From Begonia masoniana (lineage: Eukaryota; Streptophyta; Magnoliopsida; Cucurbitales; Begoniaceae), in the NCBI GenBank assembly GCA_022432975.1, contig CM039502.1, forward strand, positions 74,791,497-74,855,496: a DNA stretch of 64,000 nt, read 5' to 3'. The position numbers were made by a program, and so were the translations under genes. Below, piece after piece: positions 45,255-58,423 of this stretch. How positions within the stretch are numbered: position 1 is the stretch's first letter; each line of letters begins with the position of its first letter. Below the pieces are notes generated by a model, which worked only from the letters and a program-made list of their open reading frames with translations, was not told where the DNA came from and did not search any database.

Positions 45255-48200
45255 TGTAACGTCCCGAGTTATCTGAACCTGGTTCGCCATACATAATACT
45301 AAACCGAACTATGACTTTCTGAGAAAGTTTTAAAATTTTATTCAACGATCAAGACTTGACCCTTAAAACATTAAAACTTGCAGCGGAAAAACATTTGTAT
45401 GAATAACATTTATTAAATAGTTAAAAATATTGAAGACAGTTGGTCGAAAAAAAAAAAACAGAACACATCTACCGCTGAATAGTTCCATCGGTAGAAATAG
45501 AGACAAAGAGTCTCGGCGGTAAAAGCCGTACGAATTACATCTTCCACACGCACAACGACAACATTTTACACTCGCATCCACCGCTCACAAAACGACAAAC
45601 ATTCTCAGCTCACATCTACCGATAGAACAAGCTGCGTCTTCCGGTCACTAGACGACAAAAATCCTCAATTCACATCTACCGATCGCAAAACGACAAATTT
45701 CTTCCTACATCTTCAGATAGATATAAAATTCGACATCACCCGATCACAAAACGATAAATTCTTATACCCACATCCACCGATGGACTACATCCACCGATAG
45801 ACAAAACTCTCGACTTCTACTGATGGACTACATCCACCGATAGACAAAACTCTCGACTTCTACCGATGGACTACATCCACCGATAGACAAAACTCTCGAC
45901 TTCTACCGATGGACTACATCCACCGATAGACAAAACTCTCGACTTCTACCGATGGACTACATCCACCGATAGACAAAACTCTCGACTTCTACCGATGGAC
46001 TACATCCACCGATAGACAAAACTCTCGACTTCTACTGATGGACTACATCCACCGATAGACAAAACTCTCGACTTCTACTGATGGACTACATCCACCGATA
46101 GACAAAACTCTCGACTTCTACCGATGGACTACATCCACCGATAGACAAAACTCTCGACTTCTACCGATGGACTACATCCACCGATAGACAAAACTCTCGA
46201 CTTCTACCGATGGACTACATCCACCGATAGACAAAACTCTCGACTTCTACCGATGGACTACATCCACCGATAGACAAAACTCTCGACTTCTACCGATGGA
46301 CTACATCCACCGATAGACAAAACTCTCGACTTCTACCGATGGACTACATCCACCGATAGACAAAACTCTCGACTTCTACTGATGGACTACATCCACCGAT
46401 AGACAAAACTCTCGACTTCTACTGATGGACTACATCCACCGATAGACAAAACTCTCGACTTCTACTGATGGACTACATCCACCGATAGACAAAACTCTCG
46501 ACTTCTACTGATGGACTACATCCACCGATAGACAAAACTCTCGACTTCTACTGATGGACTACATCCACCGATAGACAAAACTCTCGACTTCTACCGATGG
46601 ACTACATCCACCGATAGACAAAACTCTCGACTTCTACCGATGGACTACATCCACCGATAGACAAAACTCTCGACTTCTACCGATGGACTACATCCACCGA
46701 TGGACTACATCCACCGATAGACAAAACTCTCGACTTCTACTGATGGACTACATCCACCGATAGACAAAACTCTCGACTTCTACCGATGGACTACATCCAC
46801 CGATAGACAAAACTCTCGACTTCTACTGATGGACTACATCCACCGATGGACTACATCCACCGATAGACAAAACTCTCGACTTCTACCGATGGACTACATC
46901 CACCGATGGACTACATCCACCGATAGACAAAACTCTCGACTTCTACCGATGGACTACATCCACCGATAGACAAAACTCTCGACTTCTACCGATGGACTAC
47001 ATCCACCGATGGACTACATCCACCGATAGACAAAACTCTCGACTTCTACCGATGGACTACATCCACCGATAGACAAAACTCTCGACTTCTACCGATGGAC
47101 TACATCCACCGATGGACTACATCCACCGATAGACAAAACTCTCGACTTCTACCGATGGACTACATCCACCGATGGACTACATCCACCGATAGACAAAACT
47201 CTCGACTTCTACCGATGGACTACATCCACCGATAGACAAAACTCTCGACTTCTACCGATGGACTACATCCACCGATGGACTACATCCACCGATGGACTAC
47301 ATCCACCGATAGACAAAACTCTCGACTTCTACTGATGGACTACATCCACCGATAGACAAAACTCTCGACTTCTACTGATGGACTACATCCACCGATAGAC
47401 AAAACTCTCGACTTCTACTGATGGACTACATCCACCGATGGACTACATCCACCGATAGACAAAACTCTCGACTTCTACTGATGGACTACATCCACCGATA
47501 GACAAAACTCTCGACTTCTACCGATGGACTACATCCACCGATAGACAAAACTCTCGACTTCTACCGATGGACTACATCCACCGATGGACTACATCCACCG
47601 ATAGACAAAACTCTCGACTTCTACCGATGGACTACATCCACCGATGGACTACATCCACCGATAGACAAAACTCTCGACTTCTACCGATGGACTACATCCA
47701 CCGATAGACAAAACTCTCGACTTCTACCGATGGACTACATCCACCGATGGACTACATCCACCGATGGACTACATCCACCGATAGACAAAACTCTCGACTT
47801 CTACTGATGGACTACATCCACCGATAGACAAAACTCTCGACTTCTACCGATGGACTACATCCACCGATAGACAAAACTCTCGACTTCTACCGATGGACTA
47901 CATCCACCGATAGACAAAACTCTCGACTTCTACCGATGGACTACATCCACCGATAGACAAAACTCTCGACTTCTACCGATGGACTACATCCACCGATGGA
48001 CTACATCCACCGATAGACAAAACTCTCGACTTCTACTGATGGACTACATCCACCGATAGACAAAACTCTCGACTTCTACTGATGGACTACATCCACCGAT
48101 AGACAAAACTCTCGACTTCTACTGATGGACTACATCCACCGATAGACAAAACTCTCGACTTCTACCGATGGACTACATCCACCGATGGACTACATCCACC

Positions 48201-48753
48201 GATAGACAAAACTCTCGACTTCTACTGATGGACTACATCCACCGATGGACTACATCCACCGATGGACTACATCCACCGATAGACAAAACTCTCGACTTCT
48301 ACCGATGGACTACATCCACCGATGGACTACATCCAGTTGGAAGTCCTGTTCGTCGAGCATTCCTGGTTCACCCCAAAACCCGAAACTAATTCTCACTAAC
48401 AGCATTCACGAACACTCCCCTACAATCTCTCCGTTATCTAATCACTAAAATAGCAAGTAAAATGAAACAAAACTCACCTAGAATGGAGAAAATCAGAGAG
48501 GAAAATGTCGGAAGGAAGTCTGCTGAGCTGAGCTGAAAATCAAACGAAGGGAAATGGAAATAGGGTGGCGGCTACTGTACATTAAACGCAGAACCTCTTC
48601 CCTTAAATAGGTTATCCACTTTATATCTCCATTTACCATTATGCCCTCGCCTAGTCACTCATTAGCCTAATCACTAATTTCTCCAAATTTCATCTATAAA
48701 ACATTCACTACTAGTTAACAAAGTAAGTTGGCTTAATGAAACCAGGTGCTACA
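45255..48753 (-). mobile_element. Element E5, 3' LTR (3,499 bp)
   Basis: Plus coordinates TGTAACGTCCCG to AGGTGCTACA, preceded by CATCG (45250-45254, presumed target duplication; partner outside the window). On the minus strand the polypurine tract AAGGAAGGTAGAT lies just outside (48754 onward). 45600-45770 carries degenerate repeats with ACGACAAA and CATCTACCGAT, the seed of the long array. It resembles the 3' half of the E2 LTR in reverse. Confidence 0.88.
45767..48333. repeat. 43-bp minisatellite in E5 LTR (~2.6 kb)
   Basis: The unit is TGGACTACATCCACCGA (17 bp) followed by TAGACAAAACTCTCGACTTC and TACCGA or TACTGA. In many units the 17-bp block is duplicated or triplicated, giving 43-, 60- and 77-bp periods. 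C/T variation in TACYGA occurs in runs, indicating block duplication. About 50-55 units. The array is an expansion of the degenerate 'GGTGGATGTCG' repeat of E2-type LTRs. Confidence 0.96.
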
Positions 48754-48774
48754 ATCTACCTTCCTTAAAAGAAT

Positions 48775-50029
48775 TTTGTCCTCAAAATTCAATAACTGAA
48801 TAATTCTGGATGTCTATCCATCATGTCTTGCTGTCGCTCCCAAGTTGTCTCCTCTATGTTCTAGTTATTCCATAAGACTTTCACCAGGGGAACTTCTTTG
48901 TTGCGCAACACTTTCACGGCATGGTCTAAGATCCTTACTAGTTTCTCCTCATATGTAAGAGTAGGATGAACTTCAATACTCTGTTGTTCCACAATCTGAG
49001 ATGGATCTCGTACACACTTCTTCAACATGGAAACATGGAACACATTATGGATTCCTTCCATAGAGGTTGGTAGCTGTAATTGGCAAGCTGTCTTCCCAAT
49101 CCTTTTCAAGATTGAAAATGGTCCAATAAATCTGGGGTTTAGTTTGCCTCACTTACCAAATCTCACAACTCCTTTGAACGGTGAAACTTTGAGAAACATC
49201 TTATCGCCTACTTCAAACTCCAATTCTCTACGTCTTTTATCAGCATAAATTTTCTGTAGGCTTTGAGCTGTCAAAATCCGCTGGCAGATGAGGGCAATCT
49301 TCTCAACAGTTTGTTGCACAAAGTCAGGACCAATCAAACGTGCTTCTCCAACTTCATCCCATTACAAGGGAGATCTGCATTTACGTCCATACAGTGCTTC
49401 ATACGGTGCCATTCCTTTGGTTGCTTGAAAACTGTTATTATAAGAAAACTCCACCAATGATAAGTATTTACTCCAAGAACCTTGAAATTCTAATACACAT
49501 GCACGGAGTATATCTTTTAATGTTTGGATAGTGCTTTCGGATTGTCCATCTGTTTGAGGGTGAAAGGCTGTGCTAAAGTTGAGCTGTGTACCCATAGCCT
49601 TATGCAAACTCTTCCAAAACTTAGATGTGAATCTAGAATCTCGGTATGAAACTATGGTACCTGGAACTCCATGTAACCTAACAATCTCTTGCACATACAA
49701 TTCAGCAAGCTGATCCATCGAGTATGTCATCCTCATTGGCAGAAAGTGGGCAGATTTGGTTAATCGATCAACTATCACCCAGATTGCATTATGTCCCTTT
49801 GCTGTTCTAGGCAATCCCACAACAAAGTCCATCGTTATTTGTTCCCATTTCCATTCAGGAACTGGTAAGGGTTGTAATGTTCCTGCAGGCCTCTGATGTT
49901 CAGCTTTAATCTGCTGGCAAATCAAGCACGATCCTACATACTCTGCCACGCATCTCTTCATACAAGGCCACCAATAATGTTGTCTGAGGTCTTTGTACAT
50001 CTTTGTACTCCCAGGGTGAACAGAGAATC
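48775..50029 (-). pseudogene. E5 integrase and chromodomain-type tail
   Basis: It continues, after removal of E4, the frame that ends EAHSSRF at 62344: [32 protein letters not shown], then the integrase core. The second catalytic Asp (VSDRD) is Tyr (VSYRD); the first (ITMDF) and the Glu (QSEST) remain. The tail reads FHVSMLKKCVRDPSQIVEQQ and EETTWERQQD. Stops interrupt SPLxWDEVG, RFGKxGKLN and LWNNxN. Same subfamily as E2. Confidence 0.87.
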
Positions 50030-50279
50030 TGTGACAGCCCGAATCCGGATCCCGATCAGCAGGACCCGAGAGCCAAGCCATCACTCAGGACGGTTAACAG
50101 AAAATAGGGACTACATTTTATTTGACATTATACTTTTAACACATTGACAGTGCGAGAGAAAGTTCTCTGAATTCGAAATCAAACGGGAAAAACAGTCAAA
50201 AAGAGATTCTGGATAACAGTTATAAATGGACGCAGGAAACAGGAAACATTGGCGGAAGACTGGCAAAAAACTGGCGGAA

Positions 50280-50830
50280 GACTTAGTTTAAAAACAAACA
50301 AAATACTGTTGGGCGGTGGATGAAAATTAAACCGGAACGGTGGATGTCATTTAATAAGACAATGAACCGAAGCCGGTGGATGTAAATAAACCAAAGCAGA
50401 TGATACAATTAAATCGGGCGGAAGATGTGAGCTGACGTCAGGCTGAAGATGCATTTGCAAAGACAGAAGTAAGGATGACGTCAGGCGGAAGATTAAAGCT
50501 ATCGGTGGATTCAGATACGACAAAAGACGAACAGTGTTCAGTGGAAGAGGCGGAGTAAAACTGGGCGGAAGAGGTGGTGACGTTAGCCGGAAGATGGGTG
50601 ACGTTAGGCGGAAGACACAGGCAGCAGACAGAATTTGGATGAGGTGATGACGTCAGCCAGAAGATGGATGACGTCAACCGGAAGATACAGACAGCAAATG
50701 AAATCGGATGAGGTGATGACGTCAGCCGGAAGATGGATGACGTCAACCGGAAGATACAGGCATTAAACGTAATCGGCAAAAGAAAACCTATGGCAGAACT
50801 ACTGTTTGGCGGAAGATGCGAATAAGACAA
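50280..50830. repeat. TGACGTCA / GGAAGATG repeat zone, left E4 LTR
   Basis: Degenerate ~22-44-bp repeats built on GGCGGAAGATG and GGTGGATG with six perfect TGACGTCA palindromes (50433, 50476, 50647, 50669, 50716, 50738). TGACGTCA is the core bound by plant bZIP factors of the TGA/CRE type. The counterpart in the right LTR is at 59930-60480. Confidence 0.75.
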
Positions 50831-51708
50831 ACAGTGAACAGTATTAATCGGTAGACATAGTTTCAAAGGCAGAATTACAACTTTTGACAGGAAAACACAC
50901 AGACAGAGAGCATAAAAAAAACAGAAGACCTAAAAAGTTTCAGATTCTCAAACCACTTCAAAACATGGTTCTCGATCACAACAGCAGGCATGAAAATTTT
51001 AGACTTTTAATACCCGATTCTAAACAAGATTGTAAAACATACTTTACAATTGACAGATTTAAAGAGACAAACTGCATGGATAGTTCCAAAACCAAAAATT
51101 ATCCATGCACAGATTAACAGAAAATATCCCAAACAATTCCAGAATACCTTAAAATATAAACTTAACTGTCAAATACAGCAGTTTTAAACATTGATACATA
51201 ATCTGTACATTGTTTCAAAATCTCAGAGACAGTACAGAATTTAACATGAAATTACAGAATTTTCCCAAAACAGAAGTTTTTAAAACAGACATAGAACGAC
51301 AGCTGAAGTTTAAAAACAAAACAGCAGAATCTCAGTAAAGTTTCACAGACTTGTACATCACTTTAAAAACTTAAACTTCGGGACAAATATATGCCTGGCT
51401 GCAGCAACCAAACCCCCCATGAGCTCGATCCATTAACTACATCAGATCATCATCTTGAGGCACAAAGTCCTCATTTACGACTTCAGTACCTACATCAGGG
51501 AGTTCACCTATGAGTCTAAAACTCAGTAAGGACATAATAAAATGCAGTGATGCATATGCTATGCATGAACTTTCAGAAATACAGTGACAGTACAGAACAT
51601 TACGTTTCAGTAGCAGAGGGGTATAAGTGGGGCTTATAGGGGAACTGGCGAATAGTGGGTGCACTGTCACAACCCTAATACTGTACCCGTATTTCCCGTA
51701 CTATATTT

Positions 51709-51745
<37 letters not shown>

Positions 51746-51894
51746 AACTTAAGCGGAATTGAAGTCTACATTTTAAACCACTTAAAACAAAACCATTTAT
51801 AACCTTAAAACTATTTAAAACAATTAATAAAACAATTAAAACATTTATCAAATCGGTCAAGGGCAAAACCAGAAGGCAAAGGAAAAGAGAAGCA

Positions 51895-51964
51895 GCGACT
51901 GGTCGCTGCAAGCGCTGCATATTGCAGCGACTAATCTTACTCTATGGAATTGGATTCCAGAGAG
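51895..51964. other. Hairpins in S
   Basis: GCAGCGAC with GTCGCTGC, CGCTGCA with TGCAGCG (both perfect), and CTCTATGGAAT with a GATTCCAGAGAG partner (one mismatch, 51940-51964). Same order as in E3 LTRs. Confidence 0.75.
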
Positions 51965-52674
51965 CAAAACTTCACATCCCCTGCACAATTCTTTACTTAA
52001 ACATGCACTCTAATTCTTCATTTCATATATCCTGAAACATATAAACTTCACCAATTATTAGCTCAACTATTCGGCTTAAACGCAATTCAAACTTTTGTAA
52101 AAACAAATGGCGTGGGTATGTTTGAAAGTGTATCTTTCCTCCTGATTTAAAACGCCCAAGCAGTTTATAAAAACAGGTTTTCAAAACGTTTAAAACCTCA
52201 AAACGTAAACCTATCAACTACCAGAACCAAGCATCCTAAAATATTCTATACAATCATCAGCCCAACATTCAAATAACCCTAAAATCTATACATACTTCCC
52301 CACGGGTCGGTTAAGCATCGACTACGCCAACACACTCCCGCGAGCATCCTTCGTCAACTGGACTCATGTCTCAGAGGAGGAATCTCATCCTCACCTGTCT
52401 CCTCGTAATCACCTATACCATACGAATACACTATGAGATAAAAATCTCAGTAAGCTCTACGTAAATGCAATGCGTGCTGTGCATATGAATCTGTAAATCA
52501 TGCATCATTTTCTTTATTTTACTTTACTGTGGGTGTCACCGAGATCCTGAACCCCTAACCAGAGAGAGCTCATCCAGCGGGCTGACTACTCTTTCCAGCT
52601 AGAGGAGGGGGAGTACACGCTTACAACACGTACAGCCGTGCCTGAGCCCCATCTCGCATGACCTATAAACTGTA

Positions 52675-52735
52675 TGCCTTTCGGCCTGTAAGCCTTTCGG
52701 CCGGTAAACTGTAAGCCTTACGGTCGATTTTATTC
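52675..52735. repeat. Unexpanded GCCTTTCGGCC repeat in S
   Basis: Three to four copies of a TGTAAGCCTTTCGGCC-like unit. GCCTTTCGGC is the core of the 2.6-2.9-kb arrays in E3, at the matching place in the LTR. S thus shows a short state of the same repeat. Confidence 0.75.
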
Positions 52736-55081
52736 TTTGCATTATCTTTAAAACAATGTGCGGAAATTCATTTTCATGCTTTTCTTTAAAACATATAATG
52801 CGTGAACAGTTTATATCTTAAAGTAAACAACCACATATGTACCATCAAGACAAAAATCAATTAAGAATGTAACCTATAAAAGAACTATTCCTAACTACCC
52901 AACCAAGCAAAATTAAACAGACGCATCTCCAAAACTCCTCGAGACGACATTCGATGTACGGTGTAGGCCAATCGGCCAGAGAAGATCACGAGAACTTACC
53001 TCGTGTCCAAAGCAGCTCAAACTCCGTCCACGAGCGTTGTTTGTCTGAGGCAAAACATAATATCGAAGTTAAAACAAGTTTAAACTATCGATCATCCAAA
53101 TTTACAAAACCTTAACTAAGGAACTTCCTAAAGTTCTAATCCAATTTATTGAGCTATTTATTCGAGCAAATTACGCTCGGCACCACAATTCCTAATTTAC
53201 GAGTTTTCCCTAAAATCTCGAAATTTCACAAATTATAACATTTTTCTTAAATCAACTAGATTAGTCCAATAACGTCCAATATCCTTTATATCCTTAAACA
53301 CGATAAACTTATTAACTACGAACCCTAAATTGACATTTTTATCGAAACCCTAAACGAAAACCCTAACGATAAACTCTACGAAACTCAAAATTTAACGCTC
53401 TAAAACTATAGAATCATACCTAGAGCGTTGATTGGAGGAGAAAGCGTGAAGAAAACGGAACGATCGGAAGACAAATCGGAGGTCGGATGTTGAGGATCGC
53501 CGCGGGCAGAGAGGAAAAGGCTCTCTGGTTTTCGTGAATGCCAGAGAAGAAAAGAGAAAGTGAGGGAGAGAAGAGGGAAATTGTTATTTTATAAATTTTG
53601 GTTTTGCGAATTACCATTTTGCCCTTAGCACTTAATTCTATTTGTTTCGTCCTTCGTTTCGTTAATCGGCTAAAGATTCGGCTTCTCCAAATCTCCCTAT
53701 TTCACCAACAAGTCCAACTTATTATTTGGGATTTAACAAAACTGTCCGTTCGTAATTTGGACCTCGTTTACTATTTTTACTAAAACGTCCTTTACATTAC
53801 GATAGAGGTAATTACTCGGAATATAGCGTTATTATTCCGAAAATTCCCTAAATTTCATTAAAATTCCAATTAATCGTTAGGACCGTAATAAAGCTTTCTT
53901 TTCGTAAAACGGACCTGAGTTGACATATTTACAAAAATGCCATTATATAATAAAATATTAATATAGTATATTAAATCCAAAATCCGTACAAGCCGGGTAT
54001 TACATGCACTATCAAGCACAAACAGTAATACAGAACAGAACAGAAACAGATCTGGGGGCCAGTCCCCGTCCCGCACTTAACCAGTACATTTCAGTCAGAT
54101 TTTTATCTTGTTTAGCTTCAAACCGTGTACAGAAAATATTTGTATGTATTTCAGAGAAAACGTGTATGCATGAACGGTGCTTGAACTTAAACTGGCAGAC
54201 AACAGAAATAAGGCAACAGAAAGTAAATCAAAGCCAGACATTTCAGAACATAACTCTAACTTTTCTACCCAAAACAACCCGACAGAACAGAAAACCTAGT
54301 ATCTCCGTGATGTAGGGCCTTAAGGGCCATCCTACAGATATGAACTTACCTGTTATCCGCGATGCAGTTAGCTGGAAAGTCTCAGAAATGCACAGATCTG
54401 TAACATGCACGTAGAGAAATAAACAATGCTGCAAATGCTAACTAATAAGTTAGAAGAATCAGCAGTAACACGTTTCAAATCTTTAGAAAACACACCAACG
54501 TGTTTTCATCCAAAGACAGTGGGTTTTCTCTAAATACCATAACCCTAAACTTCGGTAAAAACCCACATTAAACTTGTCCAAACTTGTTAGCGTGAGTAGA
54601 TGCTTACCTTTTTGCTGAAGGAAACAGAAGAATGCAGGAGAAACAAGGTTTGGTACTTTGTTTCAGTCGCCTGGAAGAGAGAGAGCAAAGAGGGAAGGGG
54701 AGAAGCAGAGAGGTGAAGTGAAGATTTCACGGAGGAGGAAGAACTTAACTTCCTCAACAAGCTGCCATGTGTCAACTGTCCATTGGTTTATTCCCACCAA
54801 CCTTAATTCTTACCTAAACAACCCCTCCATTGATTTCTAACCAAATAGTTTGTTTTGGTTGAATATAATTTTGTTTTCCAATTAAATTGTTACATAATTC
54901 CTTCGATCCGTTTTCTCCAAAAATCCACTTTTCTGTAAGGTATTATAAAACTTCAAATAAAATACGCATTTTATTAATGGCCAATATATTCAATCTCAAC
55001 AGTTTAAGGAATAAGTACATGGCAAAATGCCAGGTGTTACATTCCATCCACCTTAACAAAAATTTTGTCCCCAAAATTTAC

Positions 55082-58000
55082 CTAAGCAAAGAGGTCCGGA
55101 TATTGGGCCCTGACATCCTTTTGTCTTTTCCATGTGACTTCTTCTACATTATGATTTCGCCATAAAACTTTCACCAATGGGACGACACGATTTTGCAACA
55201 CTTTGAGTGAGGTATCCAGTATCTGTATGGGCCTTTCTTCATATGTCAGCGTCGGCATGATATCAAAGTCCACATGTTCCACGATCTGGGTTGGGTCTCG
55301 TACACACTTTCTCAGCATCGAAACATGTAAAACATTGTGAACTCTATCCATTGACGCTGGCAGCTGTAGTCTATAGGTCATGCTTCCTACCCACTTCAGA
55401 ATGGGAAAAGGGCCAATGAAATGTGGGCTGAGCTTTCATTTCTTACCGAATCTCATTATGCCCTTGAAAGGTGACACTTTCAAGAATACCTCATCACCCT
55501 CAGCGAACTCTAATTCTCTTCTTCTATGGTCCGCATAACTCTTCTGTCGATTCTGAACAATCTTTATTCATTGCTTGATTGCGGCAACCACCTCGGACAT
55601 CTGCTATAATATCTCAAGGCCGATAAGCTTAGTTTCTCCGACCTCATCCCAACACAATGGGAATCTGCACTTCCTGCCATAGAGAGCTTTATATGGAGCC
55701 ATGCCAATTGTAGCTTGATAGCTATTATTGTAAGCAAACTCCACAAGTGGCAAATATATCTACTCCAAGGAGCACAAAATTCCAATACGCACGATCTTAA
55801 CATATCTTCCAGTATTTGAATTGTTCTCTCAGATTGCCCGTCCGTTTGTGGATGAAACGCCGTGCTGAAATCCAACCTGGTGCCCAAGGAGCTTTGCAAG
55901 CTTTTCCAGAACCTCGATGTGAATCTAGGATCTCGGTCAGATACAATCGACACTGATACTCCATGCAGCTTGACAATCTCACTAACGTACAGTTCTGCAT
56001 ACTGGTCCATAGAGAATGTCGTCTTCACAGGTAGAAAATGGGCCGACTTCGTCAATCTGTCCACTATGACCCATATGTTATTGTGGCCTTTAGCTGTTCT
56101 TGGAAGGCTAACAACAAAGTCCATTGTGATGTTCTCCCATTTCCACTCGGGGATCGGGAGAGGCTGAAGTGTTCCACCTGGTCGTTGATGTTCAGCCTTG
56201 ACTTGTTGACATATCATGCAAGACTCCACATACTTGGCCACTTCATTCTTCATATTCGACCACCAGAAGTGAAGTTTCAAATCTTGATATATCTTCGTGC
56301 TTCCAAGATGCACAGAGAAAGAAGATGAGTGGGCTTCCGACAAGATGTTCTTTCGTAACTCTTCATCTTTCGGAACATACCATCTATCTCTGAACTTAAG
56401 AATATCATCTCTCTTATAGCTGAATTCGGAAGAGGCCATAGGCAACTTGCTCACAATATCAGCCATTTTCTTTGAATTGGTCCTCTGGGCTTCCTTAATT
56501 TGGTCCAGGACGGTGGGCCGTAGCGTCAAGTTTGCTAGTATGGCCGACAACCCAGAAACTATCTCCATATCGAACTTCTGTATCTCTGTCCTCAAAGGCA
56601 TTGATACGGTTGACATAACTGGTTGCATAGTAGCTGACATCCTGCTTAATGCATCAGCTACCACATTAGCTTTACCAGGATGGTATTTGATCTCAACATC
56701 GTAATCTTTCACAAATTCTAACCACCGTCTTTGTCTCATGTTCAATTCTTTCTGAGTAAAGATGTACTTCAGACTTTTGTGATGTGAAAACACCTCACAT
56801 GATTGTCCGTACAAATGGTGTCTCCATACTTTCAGCACAAAGACAACGGCTGCTAACTCAAGATCATGAGTAGGGTAGTTTTGCTCGTGGTTCTTCAGTT
56901 GTCGGGATGCGTACGCCACTACTTTCCCTTCTTGCATTAGTACACACCCCAATCCAATCTTGGAAGCATCACAATATACGCTGAATTTGCCGTCTTCGAT
57001 CGGCAATACTAATAGAGGAGCAGTGGTTAATTTTTGTTTGAGTGTCTGAAAGCTCACCTCAAATGCTTCAGACCACTTGAACTTGATTTCCTTCCTCGTT
57101 AAGCTGGTTATAAGCTTCGCTATCACAGATAATCCCTTGATGAATTTCCTATAATAACCAGCTAGTCCGATAAAGCTCCGTACCTCACTTGCATTCCTCG
57201 GCCTTGGCCAGTCTCTTACAGCTTCTATTTTGGCCGAGTCCACAGACACTCCTTCAGCAGACACCACGTGGCCTAGGAAATTAATCCTACTCAGCCAGAA
57301 TTCACATTTTGATAGTTTGGCAAATAATTGATGCCGCCTCAGAGTCGATAGCACAATTGCCAAGTGCTCCTCGTGCTCGGCCTTACTTCTGGAGTAAACC
57401 AGAATGTCGTCAATGAAAACGATTACAAATTTATCCAAGAAATCTTAGAATATCCTGTTCATCAGGTCCATGAATGCCGCGGGGGCATTAGTCAACCCGA
57501 ACGACATCACCAAAAACTCATAGTGTCCGTACCGAGTCCTGAAGGCGGTCTTTGGAATGTCTTCAGGTTTGACCTTCAACTAGTAATAACCGAAGCGCAA
57601 GTCAATCTTAGAAAATACCCGAGCCCCTTGTAGCTGGTCAAATAAATCATCGATTCTTGGCAGCGGGTACTTATTCTTGATCGTCAACTTGTTCAGCTCA
57701 CGGTAGTCAATACACATACGTAGGAACCCATCCTTTTTCTTGACAAACAAGATGGGAGCACCCCACGGAGAGAAACTAGGGCGCACAAAGCCCTTGTCCA
57801 CCAATTCCTTTAGCTGAGCCTTCAACTCCCTCAGCTCAATCGGTGCCATATGGTACGGATTCTTCGATACCGGTTCCGCACCAGGATATACGTCAATCTC
57901 AAATTTCGATTTCTCGATCAGGTGGCAATCCCGGTAAATCATCTAAGAAAACCTCTGAGAAGTCTCGAACTACCAGAATATTTTGAAGTTCTACCTCATT

Positions 58001-58423
58001 TTGCCTTTGAACATCCACTACGTGGGCAAGAAATCCGATGCATCTTGACTTCATCAGCCGTTGAGCTTTCAAAGAAGATATAACAGGCATACGGTGTTTC
58101 TTCGGTATTGCCTGATAAGAGAATTCTACCTCATTCAGGCGTTTAAAAGACACTAGCCCAGACCTACAGTTGATGGTGGCGTGATGTCTAAACAGCCAGT
58201 CCATCCCCAGAATGACATCGTACCCTTTCATACCGATGACGATAAGATCGGCATACAACTTCTGGTCTCCTACTGACACTATATCACCCTGCATTGCCTG
58301 CTCGGAGTGCATAAACTCTCCGGATGGTAGCATGACACTGTAGGGTTGATCCGACGGCAGAAAACACAGGTTCTCTCTACCCACAAAGTCCATGGCCACA
58401 AATGAATGAGTGGCCCCCGTGTC
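55082..58423 (-). pseudogene. E4 pol: protease, RT, RNase H, integrase, chromodomain-type tail
   Basis: Protease LLDTGATHSFVA (58423), then [11 protein letters not shown] with a frame change near 57910. [38 protein letters not shown] (TAG 57580-57582), [18 protein letters not shown] (stop about 57447), catalytic FIDD. RNase [27 protein letters not shown]. Integrase: [28 protein letters not shown], triad ITMDF, VSDRD and QSERT intact. A frame change near 55765 and stops near 55565 and 55440 precede the tail FxVSMLRKCVRDP and LWRNHNVEEVTWKRQKD. The least damaged pol in the window: four or five stops and two frame changes over 3.3 kb. Confidence 0.92.

Larger units (their letters stand above)
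51665..54004 (-). mobile_element. S: solo LTR inserted in E4 LTR
   Basis: 2,340 bp, TGTCACAACCC to CGGGTATTACA, flanked by the perfect duplication TGCAC (51660-51664, 54005-54009); the uninterrupted site is seen at 61296-61305. It is related to the E3 LTR and in minus orientation. It contains a (TA)n run (51711-51742), hairpins (51895-51964), TATGGTATAG|GTG (52413), a tiny GCCTTTCGGCC repeat (52675-52735) and GAG|GTAAGTTC (52999). No internal region, so it is a solo LTR left by recombination between two LTRs. Confidence 0.94.
50030..55041 (-). mobile_element. Element E4, 3' LTR, split by solo LTR S
   Basis: Plus coordinates TGTGACAGCCC to GGTGTTACA; preceded by GAATC (50025-50029). Without S and its duplicated 5 bp it is ~2,667 bp, matching the right LTR. 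The polypurine tract (minus strand AAGGTGGATGGAA) follows at 55042-55054. Sense landmarks: GTAAGC (about 54608), CAG|GTAAGT (54349), GATGTAG|GTAC (51490), then the GGAAGATG/TGACGTCA repeat zone. Confidence 0.94.

Noticed and set aside
48168..48448. Small frames with Asp-Tyr-Ile-His-Arg-Trp repeats
   Set aside because: Result of the 43-bp/17-bp repeat in the E5 LTR.
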